Origin: Pseudolysinimonas_A sp947085045 | GTDB lineage: Bacteria; Actinomycetota; Actinomycetes; Actinomycetales; Microbacteriaceae | DNA: 64,000 nucleotides | Assembly (NCBI GenBank): GCA_947085045.1 | Contig: CAMTUU010000002.1 | Span: 124,001 to 188,000 of the forward strand | Direction: 5' to 3' | In this document: piece by piece, positions 41,713 to 50,077 of the stretch | Layout: each line of letters starts with the position of its first letter | How positions within the stretch are numbered: position 1 is the first letter of the stretch | Made by a program: the position numbers and the translations under genes | The notes under the pieces: generated by a model | Databases searched by the model: none | What the model saw: only the letters and a program-made list of their open reading frames with translations | What the model was told of the DNA's origin: nothing

Positions 41713-41782
41713 GCCGGCTGGCTCTCGCGGCGCCGCCGACGCGTCCCGACATCCACTCAGCCTGAGCAGTCAGACTACCTAG

Positions 41783-42502
41783 ATGATCCTCGCCGCGCCC
41801 GTCTCCGACCCCGGCGGCCTGATCGGCTTCGCACTCTGGCTCATCGATGCGATCGGACCGTGGGGCGTCGGCGTCTTCACGCTCATCGAGACGGTGTTCC
41901 CCCCCATCCCGAGCGAGCTGGTGCTTCCGCTCGCCGGGTACCTCTCCTACCTCGGGGAGCTGAATGCTGTGCTCGTCTTCCTCGCGAGCACCCTCGGTGC
42001 GTACCTCGGCGCCCTCGCCCTCTACGGGATCGCGGCGGCGCTGGGGCAGGAGCGCGCCATCCGCTGGCTGTCGAAGCTGCCGCTCGTCGACCGGTCGGAC
42101 TTCGAAAAAGCCGTCGACTGGTTCGCCCGTCATGGTCACACCGCGGTCTTCTTCGGACGGCTGATCCCCGGCGTGCGCAGCCTCGTGTCGCTGCCGGCCG
42201 GCGCCGCCCGGATGAATCTGCTGGTCTTCTCGCTGCTGACCCTCGCCGGCAGCGGGCTCTGGAACGCGCTGCTGATCGGTCTGGGCTTCCTTCTCGGCAC
42301 GCAGTACGAGCTCGTCGACACCTACTCCTCGGTGCTGAACTACGCGGTCTACGCGGTCCTCGCCGGGATCCTGATCTGGCTGATCGTGCGCGCCGTGCGC
42401 CGACGCCGGGCGGCTCAGCGGGCGCGGGACGATTCCGCGTCGAGCTCGGCGCCGTCGGCGTCCGCGCCGTCGAGCTCGCCGGGTACTACCGACTCCTTCT
42501 GA
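41783..42502 (+). CDS. DedA family membrane protein (second copy)
   Basis: A 239-residue DedA protein, with VFTLIETVFPPIPSELVLPL (the family's acidic, proline-containing re-entrant segment), ASTLGAYLGALALYGIAAAL and GRLIPGVRSLVSLPAGAARM (the Arg-containing motif). It differs from the copy at 5787 in lacking an N-terminal amphipathic helix and ending in a Ser/Pro-rich tail. Likely a lipid-carrier flippase-type transporter. CAGACT lies six bases before the ATG at 41783. Confidence 0.88.
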   Translation: MILAAPVSDPGGLIGFALWLIDAIGPWGVGVFTLIETVFPPIPSELVLPLAGYLSYLGELNAVLVFLASTLGAYLGALALYGIAAALGQERAIRWLSKLPLVDRSDFEKAVDWFARHGHTAVFFGRLIPGVRSLVSLPAGAARMNLLVFSLLTLAGSGLWNALLIGLGFLLGTQYELVDTYSSVLNYAVYAVLAGILIWLIVRAVRRRRAAQRARDDSASSSAPSASAPSSSPGTTDSF

Positions 42503-42622
42503 TCGGCGTCAGTCGCCGAGAGCGTGCGTCACGACTTCGTCGCGGGCGCAAGCGCGGCGAGGACGGGCGACGAGGGACACGAACGCGATGCCGCGCGCAT
42601 CGCCTTCGCCGAGCAACCAGGC

Positions 42623-42964
42623 TCAGGTGCGCTCCGCCGCGTCGAACACCGACCCGAAGTCCACGACTCGCGGATCGTGCACAGCGCGCCGTGCAGAACC
42701 ATCATCATGACGAGCATGAGCGTCGCCCCACAGCTCGACCGGGATCAGCTCGAGGCCGTCGGCGTCCCTGAGCGCCAGGTACACGCCGCCGATGCTAGCT
42801 GCGGGGTGTTTTCCGGGATGCGCAGGAACGGCAGGTCCCAGCGGTAACGCCGCGTGACGTTCGCGACCGCGGTGTCCACGAGCGCTCCTGACGAACGCGC
42901 GCACTCCGTGGGCGGGCGGGACGTGATCTGTCGTGGCCGCCGGGGCCGAGGTGGGCTCGGTCAT
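42623..42964 (-). pseudogene. Possible decayed gene downstream of tRNA-Ala
   Basis: This stretch (within the 42503-42999 gap) has protein-like segments in different frames: MTEPTSAPAATTDHVPPAHG at 42964 in one frame, VDTAVANVTRRYRWDLPFLR in the next, then GGVYLALRDADGLELIPVEL back in the first, ending at 42623. Such switching suggests a frameshifted remnant of a roughly 110-residue protein. A continuous frame reading out of the tRNA exists but is not a real gene. I recognise no family. Confidence 0.35.
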
Positions 42965-42999
42965 GCGATCAGGCTCCGAAACCGCCGACGCCGATGATC

Positions 43000-43075
43000 T
43001 GGTGGATCTGAGGGGACTCGAACCCCTGACCCCCTGCATGCCATGCAGGTGCGCTACCAGCTGCGCCACAGACCC
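43000..43075 (-). tRNA. alaT-GGC: tRNA-Ala (anticodon GGC)
   Basis: A complete 76-base cloverleaf on the reverse strand: acceptor GGGTCTG (from 43075) with CAGATCC, D arm GCGC, anticodon stem CCTGC/GCAGG with loop ATGGCAT (anticodon GGC at 43040-43042), T arm AGGGG-TTCGAGT-CCCCT, discriminator A and an encoded CCA (43000-43002). A possible -10 (TAAGCT, 43100-43105) lies upstream. It reads GCC and GCU codons. Confidence 0.97.
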
Positions 43076-43146
43076 GTAGCCCCGAGGGGCAACCGGATCA
43101 GCTTACAACACCCGAAGCCTGACGCGAATCGGCGGATGATGGGGCC

Positions 43147-43716
43147 ATGAGCAATGAGCCCGGCCCGGACGAGCCGATCACCATCGCCATCACGCGGCAC
43201 GTCGACCCCGAGCGGGCGAAGGAGGTCGCGGCCTGGGCGCGGGCCGGGGAGGAGCTGCTGCGGGCCAGCCCCGGCTTCCTGGGCAACGGCTGGATCCGTC
43301 CCGATCCCGCCAGCGACGAGTGGCACATGCTCTTCCGATTTGCGGATGCCGACAGCCTCGCGATCTGGGAACGCTCGCCGGAGCGCGCGTGGTGGATCTC
43401 GACGGCCGAAGGTCTGGTCGAGGACGGGCGCTTCGAACGACGCACCGGGATCGAGGGTTGGTTCGACCAGCCGGCGTCGAGCGTGGAGATCATCCGCTCT
43501 CCCCCGCCGTCACCGCCGCGCTGGAAGCAGATGGTCGCCATCTTCCTGGTGTTCTATCCGCTGAGCCTCGGCGCGAATCTGCTCCTCGGCTGGCTGATCC
43601 CGGGATGGCCGGTCTGGGCCCGTGTGCTCGCGCTCGTCGTGCTGGTCAGTCCGGTGATGACCTACTTCGCGCTGCCGCTGGTCACGCGTGCGCTGCGGCC
43701 GTGGCTGCAGCGCTGA
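43147..43716 (+). CDS. ABM-domain protein with two C-terminal membrane helices
   Basis: A 189-residue protein. Residues 10-105 form an antibiotic-biosynthesis-monooxygenase-type ferredoxin-like fold (ITIAITRHVDPERAKEVAAW, LLRASPGFLGNGWIRPD, EWHMLFRFADADSLAIWERS). Residues 125-180 contain two membrane helices (MVAIFLVFYPLSLGANLLLG and ARVLALVVLVSPVMTYFALP). Such fusions are common in actinobacteria and proteobacteria, and their role is unknown. GATGAT is six bases before the ATG. It is divergent from tRNA-Ala. Confidence 0.82.
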   Translation: MSNEPGPDEPITIAITRHVDPERAKEVAAWARAGEELLRASPGFLGNGWIRPDPASDEWHMLFRFADADSLAIWERSPERAWWISTAEGLVEDGRFERRTGIEGWFDQPASSVEIIRSPPPSPPRWKQMVAIFLVFYPLSLGANLLLGWLIPGWPVWARVLALVVLVSPVMTYFALPLVTRALRPWLQR

Positions 43717-43721
43717 CCGCG

Positions 43722-44030
43722 TCAGTCGAAGAGCTGCCCGAGCCAGCCGCGCCGGTTGCGGTTGTTGTGACCGCCGCCGTGCCCCCCGCCGTGCTTGCCG
43801 CCGTAACCGTAGCCCGGGTCCTGGTACGGCTGCTGCACGCCGAAAGGCTGCTGCGGAACGCCGGGCTGCGGAACGCCGGGCTGGGCGGCCGGAGCGACGA
43901 CCGAGCGCTCGATGATCTTGTCGAGCTCTCCGCGGTCGAGCCAGACCCCGCGGCACTGCGGACAGTAGTCGATTTCGATCCCGCTACGGTCGGTCATGAC
44001 GAGCGCGGTGCCATCTGTGGGACAGTTCAT
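43722..44030 (-). CDS. TFIIB-type zinc-finger protein
   Basis: A 102-residue protein. The N-terminal 45 residues carry the zf-TFIIB ribbon, NCPTDGTALVMTDRSGIEID followed by YCPQCRGVWLDRGELDKIIE; only three Cys are evident in these two strands, so the metal site may be incomplete or use another residue. The remainder is a Gln/Pro/Gly/His-rich low-complexity tail with GKHGGGHGGGHNNRNRRGWL that could also bind metal. I used ATG 44030, where the family similarity begins. Function unknown. It is convergent with the ABM gene, five bases apart. Confidence 0.8.
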   Translation of the reverse strand: MNCPTDGTALVMTDRSGIEIDYCPQCRGVWLDRGELDKIIERSVVAPAAQPGVPQPGVPQQPFGVQQPYQDPGYGYGGKHGGGHGGGHNNRNRRGWLGQLFD

Positions 44031-44097
44031 ACGCACAGTAAAGCCCCCCAAGGTTGGGGAATGGCTGGATGCCGGCCGCGAGCCGCCCGGGAGCGAC

Positions 44098-44469
44098 CTA
44101 CGCGGCGGGCGCGGGGAGGTCGAGCGGCAGGACGGGGCAGTCCTTCCAGAGTCGCTCGAGCGAGTAGTACATACGGTCCTCCTCGTGGAAGACGTGCACG
44201 ACCAGGTCGCCGAAGTCGAGCAGCACCCAGCGGCCCTCGGAACGACCCTCGCGGCGGAGCGGCTTCGCGCCGAACTCGATGAGCTTGTCCTCGATCTCGT
44301 TGGCGATCGAGATGACGTTGCGCTCGTTGCGTCCGGTCACGAGCAGGAAGACGTCGGTCAGCGGCAGGGGTCCCGAGACGTCGAGCGCGACGAGGTCCTC
44401 GCCCTGCTTGGCGTCGGCGGCGAGTGCGGCGATGCGCAGCAGATCGCGGGCACGGTCAGAGGCGGCCAC
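44098..44469 (-). CDS. rsfS: Ribosome silencing factor RsfS
   Basis: A 123-residue RsfS/Iojap protein that binds ribosomal protein L14 and blocks subunit joining in starvation. LRIAALAADAKQGEDLVALD, TDVFLLVTGRNERNVISIAN, EGRSEGRWVLLDFGDLVVHV and MYYSLERLWKDCP are all characteristic. GTG start at 44469. It follows nadD and an unknown protein in the conserved nadD-rsfS order; a 21-base gap separates it from the upstream gene. Confidence 0.95.
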   Translation of the reverse strand: MAASDRARDLLRIAALAADAKQGEDLVALDVSGPLPLTDVFLLVTGRNERNVISIANEIEDKLIEFGAKPLRREGRSEGRWVLLDFGDLVVHVFHEEDRMYYSLERLWKDCPVLPLDLPAPAA

Positions 44470-44490
44470 GGTGTCCTTCGGTGTTCAGGA

Positions 44491-45900
44491 TCAGATGACT
44501 TCCGTGGCGAGGGCGACGATGAGGAGCGTCACCACGACGACGACCATGGCGGATGCCGCGACGATCAGCACGGTGAGGGCGCGCCCGCTCTTCTTCGGCG
44601 GCGCCGACCCGATCACGCCGCCGGTGGCGGTGTGGCTCGAGACGGCGCGGATCGCGCTGATCGGCACGGAGTCGGTGTTGACCAGTTGGTGGTCTCCCGG
44701 GTCGAGCAGGTGGTCGATGTCGGACTCGTCGAGCGAGTGGTGCGCGCCGGTGGCGGCGAGTGCGCTCGGCAGACTGATCGAGTCGGTGAGCATGACTTCA
44801 CCGGTCGACATGTCGTGTCCGGGGATCGACGGCAGCACGAGAGCGCTCGTGGTGATCGCGGCCGAGCCGACGGTGCGCGAGATGGTCGAGTCGGCGACCT
44901 GGACCGCGTCGTCGATGTCGGACTGGTTCGTCCAGTGCCCGATCGGACGCTCGCCGGTCGTCGGAGTCGATACCGGGGACACGGTCTCGAGGATCGCGGG
45001 CGAGAACGGAGCCGGGGGCAGCGGAGCCGGCTCGGGCGCAAGCCCGACCGGATACTGGTCGGCAGCGGGACGATCCTGAGGCGCGGATGCGACCGGATCG
45101 TCGAGCGGGGAGCCATCGGGCTGCGCCGCGGCGCGACGGCCCGGGCGGCGGAGAGCCTCCGGGATCTCGGTGCGTCCCGACGTCGCGTTGCGGCCCGAGA
45201 GCGCGTCGAACTCCGCCATCGCGGAGTCGAGCTGCGTCGACGGCGCCGGAGCGGGCGGCGCGTACTGCGGGGGCGCCGGCTCGACCAGCGCAGGGGCGGC
45301 GGGCTGAGCAGTAACCGGAGCCGGCGCGAACGCGCTGGTCGCCACGGGAGCGGGGGCCACGGTCTCCTGCGGCGCCGGAACCGGCGTGGTGTCGGGGGCC
45401 GCGGTGATGCCGGCGGCGTCCCGGATCGCGCGGAGTTCGCGGCGGCTGAGGGTCTGCTCGCTCGGCTCGCCGGCCAGCGACGCGGCGAGGGATCCGGCGG
45501 GCGGAGTCACCACGGCCGCACGCGCCTGCGTGTGGTGCGCGAGCACGCCCTTGTCGCGGTCGTGTTCCGGAGCCCAGGCCGGGGGCGCCGTCCGCGCCTC
45601 GGGGCTGAAGTCGCGCGGGCGGAATTGCGGTGCCTGCGTGGCGTGGGGCTCCTGCGGCCCGTCGGATGTCTCGGCGGAGACCGGCACGGGCTCGGACGCG
45701 CGGCGTCCGCGCGGCGGGGTGCTGTCGTAGCCGGGCAGCGGCGGCCGGTTCTGCGTCACGTAGCTGAGGGGCTCACCGGCACCCGCGGCGGTGCGGGGAA
45801 CCTGGGGCGGGGCGAACGGCGACGACGGCTGCGCCTCGGGGCGCTCCTCCTGCCGGGACGCGCGTCGCGACTGCAACGGCGGATCCTGGTATGTCGTCAT
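44491..45900 (-). CDS. Low-complexity tail-anchored protein between nadD and rsfS
   Basis: A 469-residue protein of unknown function. About 435 residues are rich in Pro, Ala, Ser, Thr and Gln with few aromatic residues and no globular domain that I recognise. A single strongly hydrophobic helix (ALTVLIVAASAMVVVVVTLL, about residues 440-469) ends the protein, so the large N-terminal part would be cytoplasmic and tail-anchored. Residue block LSRRELRAIRDAAG near 150 is a possible conserved helix. It overlaps the nadD stop by four bases (ATGA), so it is made with NAD synthesis and the ribosome silencing factor. Confidence 0.8.
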   Translation of the reverse strand: MTTYQDPPLQSRRASRQEERPEAQPSSPFAPPQVPRTAAGAGEPLSYVTQNRPPLPGYDSTPPRGRRASEPVPVSAETSDGPQEPHATQAPQFRPRDFSPEARTAPPAWAPEHDRDKGVLAHHTQARAAVVTPPAGSLAASLAGEPSEQTLSRRELRAIRDAAGITAAPDTTPVPAPQETVAPAPVATSAFAPAPVTAQPAAPALVEPAPPQYAPPAPAPSTQLDSAMAEFDALSGRNATSGRTEIPEALRRPGRRAAAQPDGSPLDDPVASAPQDRPAADQYPVGLAPEPAPLPPAPFSPAILETVSPVSTPTTGERPIGHWTNQSDIDDAVQVADSTISRTVGSAAITTSALVLPSIPGHDMSTGEVMLTDSISLPSALAATGAHHSLDESDIDHLLDPGDHQLVNTDSVPISAIRAVSSHTATGGVIGSAPPKKSGRALTVLIVAASAMVVVVVTLLIVALATEVI

Positions 45901-46517
45901 GCACTAGCTCCGATTACTCCGGGGTCCCGGTAGAGGTGGTGCTTGGAGATGTACTGCACGACACCATCGGGAACCAGGTACCACACCGGGAATCCCCGGC
46001 CGACTCGTTGTCGGCAATCGGTGGAAGAGATAGACAGTGCGGGTACCTCCAGCGAGCTTACCCGTTGCTTCGGCAATCCGCGAATACTCAGCTGATGCCC
46101 AGGCCGCGAGACGGCCACGAAGTGAGCGAGCTCCCACAACTCCTCGACGTCTTTCCAGTCGAGGATCTGGGCCACCGCGTCGGCCCCCGAGATGAAGAAC
46201 AGTTCGGCATCCGGTCGCTCGCGGCGCACGTCGCGGAGCGTGTCGATCGTGTAAGTCGGTCCCGCACGCTCGATGTCGACGCGGCTCACCGAGAAGCGCG
46301 GATTGGATGCCGTGGCGATGACGGTCATCTCATAGCGGCGCTCGGCGGTCGAGACCGCTTCCTTCATCCACGGATGCCCGGTGGGGACGAACACCACCTC
46401 GTCGAGCTCGAAGCTCTGCTGGACCTCGCTCGCGGCCACGAGGTGACCGTGATGGATGGGGTCGAAGGTGCCACCCATGACGCCGATGCGGCGGCGACGC
46501 GGCGCTCCCTCGCTCAT
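45897..46517 (-). CDS. nadD: Nicotinate-nucleotide adenylyltransferase
   Basis: A 206-residue enzyme making deamido-NAD from nicotinate mononucleotide and ATP. The nucleotidyltransferase start is RIGVMGGTFDPIHHGHLVAA with the HxGH pair, ATP-site residues follow in FVPTGHPWMKE, and the ISSTDCRQRVGRG motif with PDGVVQYISKHHLY ends it. TAGACT lies six bases upstream of the ATG (46524-46529), so the nadD-orf-rsfS unit has its own leaderless promoter. Confidence 0.95.
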   Translation of the reverse strand: MSEGAPRRRRIGVMGGTFDPIHHGHLVAASEVQQSFELDEVVFVPTGHPWMKEAVSTAERRYEMTVIATASNPRFSVSRVDIERAGPTYTIDTLRDVRRERPDAELFFISGADAVAQILDWKDVEELWELAHFVAVSRPGHQLSIRGLPKQRVSSLEVPALSISSTDCRQRVGRGFPVWYLVPDGVVQYISKHHLYRDPGVIGASA

Positions 46518-46540
46518 CCGGGAAGTCTAGGGCGCAGCGA

Positions 46541-46741
46541 CTAGTGCTGAGAGTCCTGAGAGGAGGCGGCGCCGTCCGAGCCGCGGCCGTTGTGTCGGTG
46601 GTAGACGTCGCGGTAGCTCCAGGTCACGAGGCCCAGGATCAGGAAGATCGCGGCGGCGATCACCGGGAACACCCAGATCGGGAGGATCAGCTCGGCGACC
46701 CCCTCGGGAGCCTCGATCGGGAGGAACGGAAGCAGCGACAT
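46541..46741 (-). CDS. Small single-helix membrane protein
   Basis: A 66-residue protein: MSLLPFLPIEAPEGVAELIL, one membrane helix (about residues 22-45, WVFPVIAAAIFLILGLVTW), then the basic YRDVYHRHNGRG and a polar tail. It has the form of small actinobacterial proteins found beside proA/nadD, function unknown. I chose the ATG at 46741, which has TAAAGT seven bases upstream (46749-46754), over one three codons earlier. It is separate from proA (27 bases) and nadD (23 bases). Confidence 0.72.
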   Translation of the reverse strand: MSLLPFLPIEAPEGVAELILPIWVFPVIAAAIFLILGLVTWSYRDVYHRHNGRGSDGAASSQDSQH

Positions 46742-46768
46742 GACCCCCACTTTAGCCGGGCAGCCGCG

Positions 46769-48034
46769 TCACGCCCGCACCTGCCCCGAGCCGCGTACGA
46801 GCCACTTCGTGCTCGTCAGTTCGGGAAGGCCCATCGGCCCGCGGGCGTGCAGCTTCTGTGTCGAGATGCCGACCTCGGCGCCGAAGCCGAACTCGCCGCC
46901 GTCGGTGAAGCGCGTGCTGGCGTTCACCATCACGACGGCGGAGTCGACCTCGGCGAGGAACCGCTCCGCCCGCGACAGATCGTTCGTGATGATCGACTCG
47001 GTGTGGTGGGTCGAGTAGCGGCGGATGTGAGTGAGCGCGGCATCGAGGTCGTCGACGACGGCGACGTTGAGGTCGAGGCTCATGTGCTCGGTCGCCCAGT
47101 CCTCGTCGGTGGCGGGCACGACGTCGGCGAAGATCGCCCGGGTGCGGTCGTCGGCGTGCAGCGTGACGCCCTTCTCGCGCAGGGCGGCGAGCACCGGCGG
47201 CAGCAGGCGCTCGGCGGCGCGGGCATCCACGAGCAGCGTCTCGAGTGCGTTGCAGACGCTCGGTCGCTGCACCTTCGCGTTGACGGCGATGTCGGCCGCC
47301 ATCGCGACGTCGGCGCTCTCGTCGAGGAACAGATGCACGACGCCCGCCCCGGTCTCGATCACCGGCACCGTCGACTCGCTCACGACGGTGTCGATCAGCT
47401 GTGCCGAGCCGCGCGGGATGAGCACGTCGACGAACCCGCGCGCCTGCATGAGCTCCTTCGCGCCCTCGCGACCGAACTCGTCGATCGTCTGCACCGCGTC
47501 GCCCGGGAGCGCCGCGGATTCCAGCGCCTCCTGGAGCAGGTCGACGAGCACGCGGTTCGTGTTCTCGGCGGCCGAGCCGCCGCGCAGCACGACCGCGTTG
47601 CCGCTCTTCAGCGCGAGGGCCGCGATGTCGATCGTGACGTTGGGCCGGGCCTCGTAGATGGCGCCGACGACGCCGAACGGAACCCGCACCTGGCTGAGCA
47701 GGACGCCGTTGGGCAGCGTGCTGCCGCGCAGCACGCTGCCGACCGGATCGGGCAGCGCAATGACACCCCGTACCGCCGCCGCCAGCCCCCGCAGCCGCGC
47801 CTCGTCGAGCCTCAGCCGGTCCTGCAGCCCCGCCGAGAGCCCGCTCTCGCGCCCGTTGGCGAGGTCGAGCTCGTTGGCCGGCAGGATCCGCGCCGCCCCG
47901 GTCTCCACGGCTCGGGCGATCGCCTCGAGGCCTCCATCCTTCGCCCCGGATGCGGTGGTCGCCAGGGTGCGCGACGCGACGCGCGCGCGCTCCAGCTTCG
48001 CGGTGAGGGAGGCGGTGACGACCGAGCTGGGCAT
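46769..48034 (-). CDS. proA: Glutamate-5-semialdehyde dehydrogenase
   Basis: A 421-residue gamma-glutamyl phosphate reductase, second step of proline synthesis. VRVPFGVVGAIYEARPNVTI, SGNAVVLRGGSAAENTNRVL, VQRPSVCNALETLLVD (catalytic Cys) and the C-terminal VNASTRFTDGGEFGFGAEVG are diagnostic. The start is ATG 48034, with TAGAAT seven bases upstream (48042-48047), so it has its own promoter even though proB lies two genes away on the same strand. The frame beyond this ATG overlaps the esterase and is not used. Confidence 0.95.
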   Translation of the reverse strand: MPSSVVTASLTAKLERARVASRTLATTASGAKDGGLEAIARAVETGAARILPANELDLANGRESGLSAGLQDRLRLDEARLRGLAAAVRGVIALPDPVGSVLRGSTLPNGVLLSQVRVPFGVVGAIYEARPNVTIDIAALALKSGNAVVLRGGSAAENTNRVLVDLLQEALESAALPGDAVQTIDEFGREGAKELMQARGFVDVLIPRGSAQLIDTVVSESTVPVIETGAGVVHLFLDESADVAMAADIAVNAKVQRPSVCNALETLLVDARAAERLLPPVLAALREKGVTLHADDRTRAIFADVVPATDEDWATEHMSLDLNVAVVDDLDAALTHIRRYSTHHTESIITNDLSRAERFLAEVDSAVVMVNASTRFTDGGEFGFGAEVGISTQKLHARGPMGLPELTSTKWLVRGSGQVRA

Positions 48035-48075
48035 GCGCCCGATTCTATCGACGGCCCGGGCGGCTCCCGCGGCGG

Positions 48076-49098
48076 TCAGTCGGGGAGGTTCGCGAGGAAG
48101 TCGAGCGTCGACTGGTACGCCGCGCGGGCCTCCTCGAAGTCCAGGTGGAACTGGTACTCGTGCGGCAGCGCGGGCTCGGTGTCGTCGGGGTAGAAGACCG
48201 TCTCGACCTCGACGCCGAGCCCCTCCAGCTTCGACGCGAGCGGCACCGACTGGGTCGCGGTCAGCGGGTCGGCGTTGCCGCCCGAGATCCACGTCGTCGG
48301 GAAGTCGGCGGTGACGTCATCGAGGGTCGACATCTGCTGGTCGCCGGGGGTGTTCTCCCAGTCCCGCGAGCCGAGGTACGACCACAGCGCGATGCGGAAT
48401 CCCCAGCCGCCGATCCCGGGCGCGTTCGGGATCTCCGAGACGTCATAGATGCCGCAGTTCAGGATGACGGCGCGCAACTGCCTCGCCTCGAGCGCTGGGA
48501 TGATGCCGACCTCGGCGGCGTAGTCGGGATTCGTGGTCAGCACGGCGAGCTGGCTCGTCAGGTTGGCTCCGGCGGAGTCGCCCGCGATCACGATCCGCTC
48601 GGGGTCGATGCGGTACTCGTCGGCGTTGGCGACCAGGAAGGCGAGAGCGTCGTTGAGCTGCGTCACGGCCGTCGGGTAGACCGCCTCGGGGGCGACCGTG
48701 TAGTTGAGCGCCACCGTCGTGTAGCCTTCCGCCGCGATCATCCGCACGTAGGGGCGCACGTTCTCTTTCGTGCCCGAGATCCAGGCGCCCCCGTGGATCC
48801 AGATCACCGTCGTCAGCGGCTCCGCCCCGGAGTCGGGAGTAAAGACGTCGAACGTGGTGTCCGCCCCCGCGTCGCCGTAGGACACGTCGAGGTATTCGGT
48901 GAGGCCGCCGGTCGGGGCGTAGGGCTCCATCTCGTCGACCGTCTTGCCCGCGTCGTCCTGGAACACCGCGCGGATCAGCAGCGCCGCGGGCCACGGGTTG
49001 AGTACGGCGACGAGAGCGACGCCGACCCCGGCGGCGAGGAGAGCCGTCGGAACGACGCGCGACGGGCGACGGTACCAAGGACGGTGAGCAGTCGTCAT
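48076..49098 (-). CDS. Membrane-anchored esterase/lipase of the HSL family
   Basis: A 340-residue alpha/beta hydrolase with an N-terminal membrane helix (about 15-35) or uncleaved signal. VIWIHGGAWISGTKENVRP is the oxyanion motif, VIAGDSAGANLTSQ the nucleophile, WISGGNADPLTA the acid and LPHEYQFHLDF the His region. It acts at the outer face on short-chain or lipid esters; substrate unknown. TAGGGT sits seven bases before the ATG 49098. It is inserted between proB and proA, which are usually adjacent. The 200 bases between it and proB (49099-49300) hold no feature I can support. Confidence 0.83.
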   Translation of the reverse strand: MTTAHRPWYRRPSRVVPTALLAAGVGVALVAVLNPWPAALLIRAVFQDDAGKTVDEMEPYAPTGGLTEYLDVSYGDAGADTTFDVFTPDSGAEPLTTVIWIHGGAWISGTKENVRPYVRMIAAEGYTTVALNYTVAPEAVYPTAVTQLNDALAFLVANADEYRIDPERIVIAGDSAGANLTSQLAVLTTNPDYAAEVGIIPALEARQLRAVILNCGIYDVSEIPNAPGIGGWGFRIALWSYLGSRDWENTPGDQQMSTLDDVTADFPTTWISGGNADPLTATQSVPLASKLEGLGVEVETVFYPDDTEPALPHEYQFHLDFEEARAAYQSTLDFLANLPD

Positions 49099-49300
49099 GA
49101 GTTCGACCCTATCGACGCCGCTCGCCCCCGGGGGAGGCGGTACGCGCCCCCCGAGCGAGGGTGCGGAAGGCAGCTCATCCCGCGCCATCGCGCCGAATGT
49201 GGGTGCTGCCGACCCTGTCGCGAGTGCACCCGGTGAGGTCCGCCGCGCGTGGCGACGCTGGTGCGCATCCATCACGTGCCGCGGATCGCCGTCTGCCGAG

Positions 49301-50077
49301 TCATCGAGGCTTGGCGGCGAACCAGGTGCCGGTGCTTTCGCCGGCGAGAGCGAGAGCGACGTTGGCGGTCGAGGTGAGCAGCACGGGGGTACCGGCGGCC
49401 GCGGCGTGCTTGGCGGCGGCGATCTTGGTGCCCGCCCCCCCGGTGCCGACCCCCGCCGCGCCGATGTCGCCGAGTTCGACGCCCGAGAGATCGTCGTCGA
49501 AGGGCACGTGGGCGATCGGACGGGCTCCGGGCTCCGACGGCGGACGGGTGTAGAGCGCGTCGATGTCGGAGAGCAGCACGAGCAGGTCGGCGCCGATCAG
49601 CTCGGTCACGAGGGCGGCGAGCCGGTCGTTGTCGCCGAAGCGGATCTCCTGCGTCGCGACCGTGTCGTTCTCGTTGACGATCGGCAGGATGCGCAGGTCG
49701 AGCAGCCGCTCCATCGCGCGTTGCGCGTTGCTGCGGTGGGTCGGGTTCTCGAGGTCGCCGGCAGTCAGCAGCACCTGCCCGGCCAGGATGCCGTAGCGGT
49801 CGAGCGAGGTCTGGTACCGCCACATCAGGATGTTCTGCCCCACCGCCGCGGCGGCCTGCTGGGTGGCGAGATCCTGGGGGCGTCCATCGAGATCGAGCGA
49901 CGACATCGCCGACGCGATCGCTCCCGACGACACCAGCACGACCTCGACGCCGCGCTGATAGGTCGCGACGAGGGCATCCACGAGCGGTTCGATCTGCCCG
50001 GTGTTGGCACCGCTGACGCTCGATGAGCCGACCTTGACCACGATCCGCTTGGCCTCGAGGACCTCGCTGCGGGTCAC
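49301..50077 (-). CDS. proB: Glutamate 5-kinase, without PUA domain
   Basis: A 258-residue amino acid kinase that phosphorylates glutamate for proline synthesis. RIVVKVGSSSVSG, VLVSSGAIASAM, LPIVNENDTVATQEIRFGDN and GTGGAGTKIAAAKHAA are the family blocks. The protein ends after the kinase domain and lacks the C-terminal PUA domain found in the 367-residue E. coli enzyme; feedback inhibition should still reside in the kinase domain. GTG 50077 overlaps the obgE stop (GTGA), so it is coupled to the ribosomal-protein/GTPase operon. Confidence 0.94.
   Translation of the reverse strand: MTRSEVLEAKRIVVKVGSSSVSGANTGQIEPLVDALVATYQRGVEVVLVSSGAIASAMSSLDLDGRPQDLATQQAAAAVGQNILMWRYQTSLDRYGILAGQVLLTAGDLENPTHRSNAQRAMERLLDLRILPIVNENDTVATQEIRFGDNDRLAALVTELIGADLLVLLSDIDALYTRPPSEPGARPIAHVPFDDDLSGVELGDIGAAGVGTGGAGTKIAAAKHAAAAGTPVLLTSTANVALALAGESTGTWFAAKPR

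Noticed and set aside
42623..43069. A frame starting MAQLVAHLHGMQGVRGSS that reads out of the tRNA
   Set aside because: The first residues are the translated tRNA-Ala sequence, a well-known annotation artefact; only the part after 42964 may be gene remnant.
43000..43075. tRNA-Ala as an attachment site for an integrated element
   Set aside because: No integrase gene and no repeat of the tRNA 3' end were found in the flanking several kilobases.
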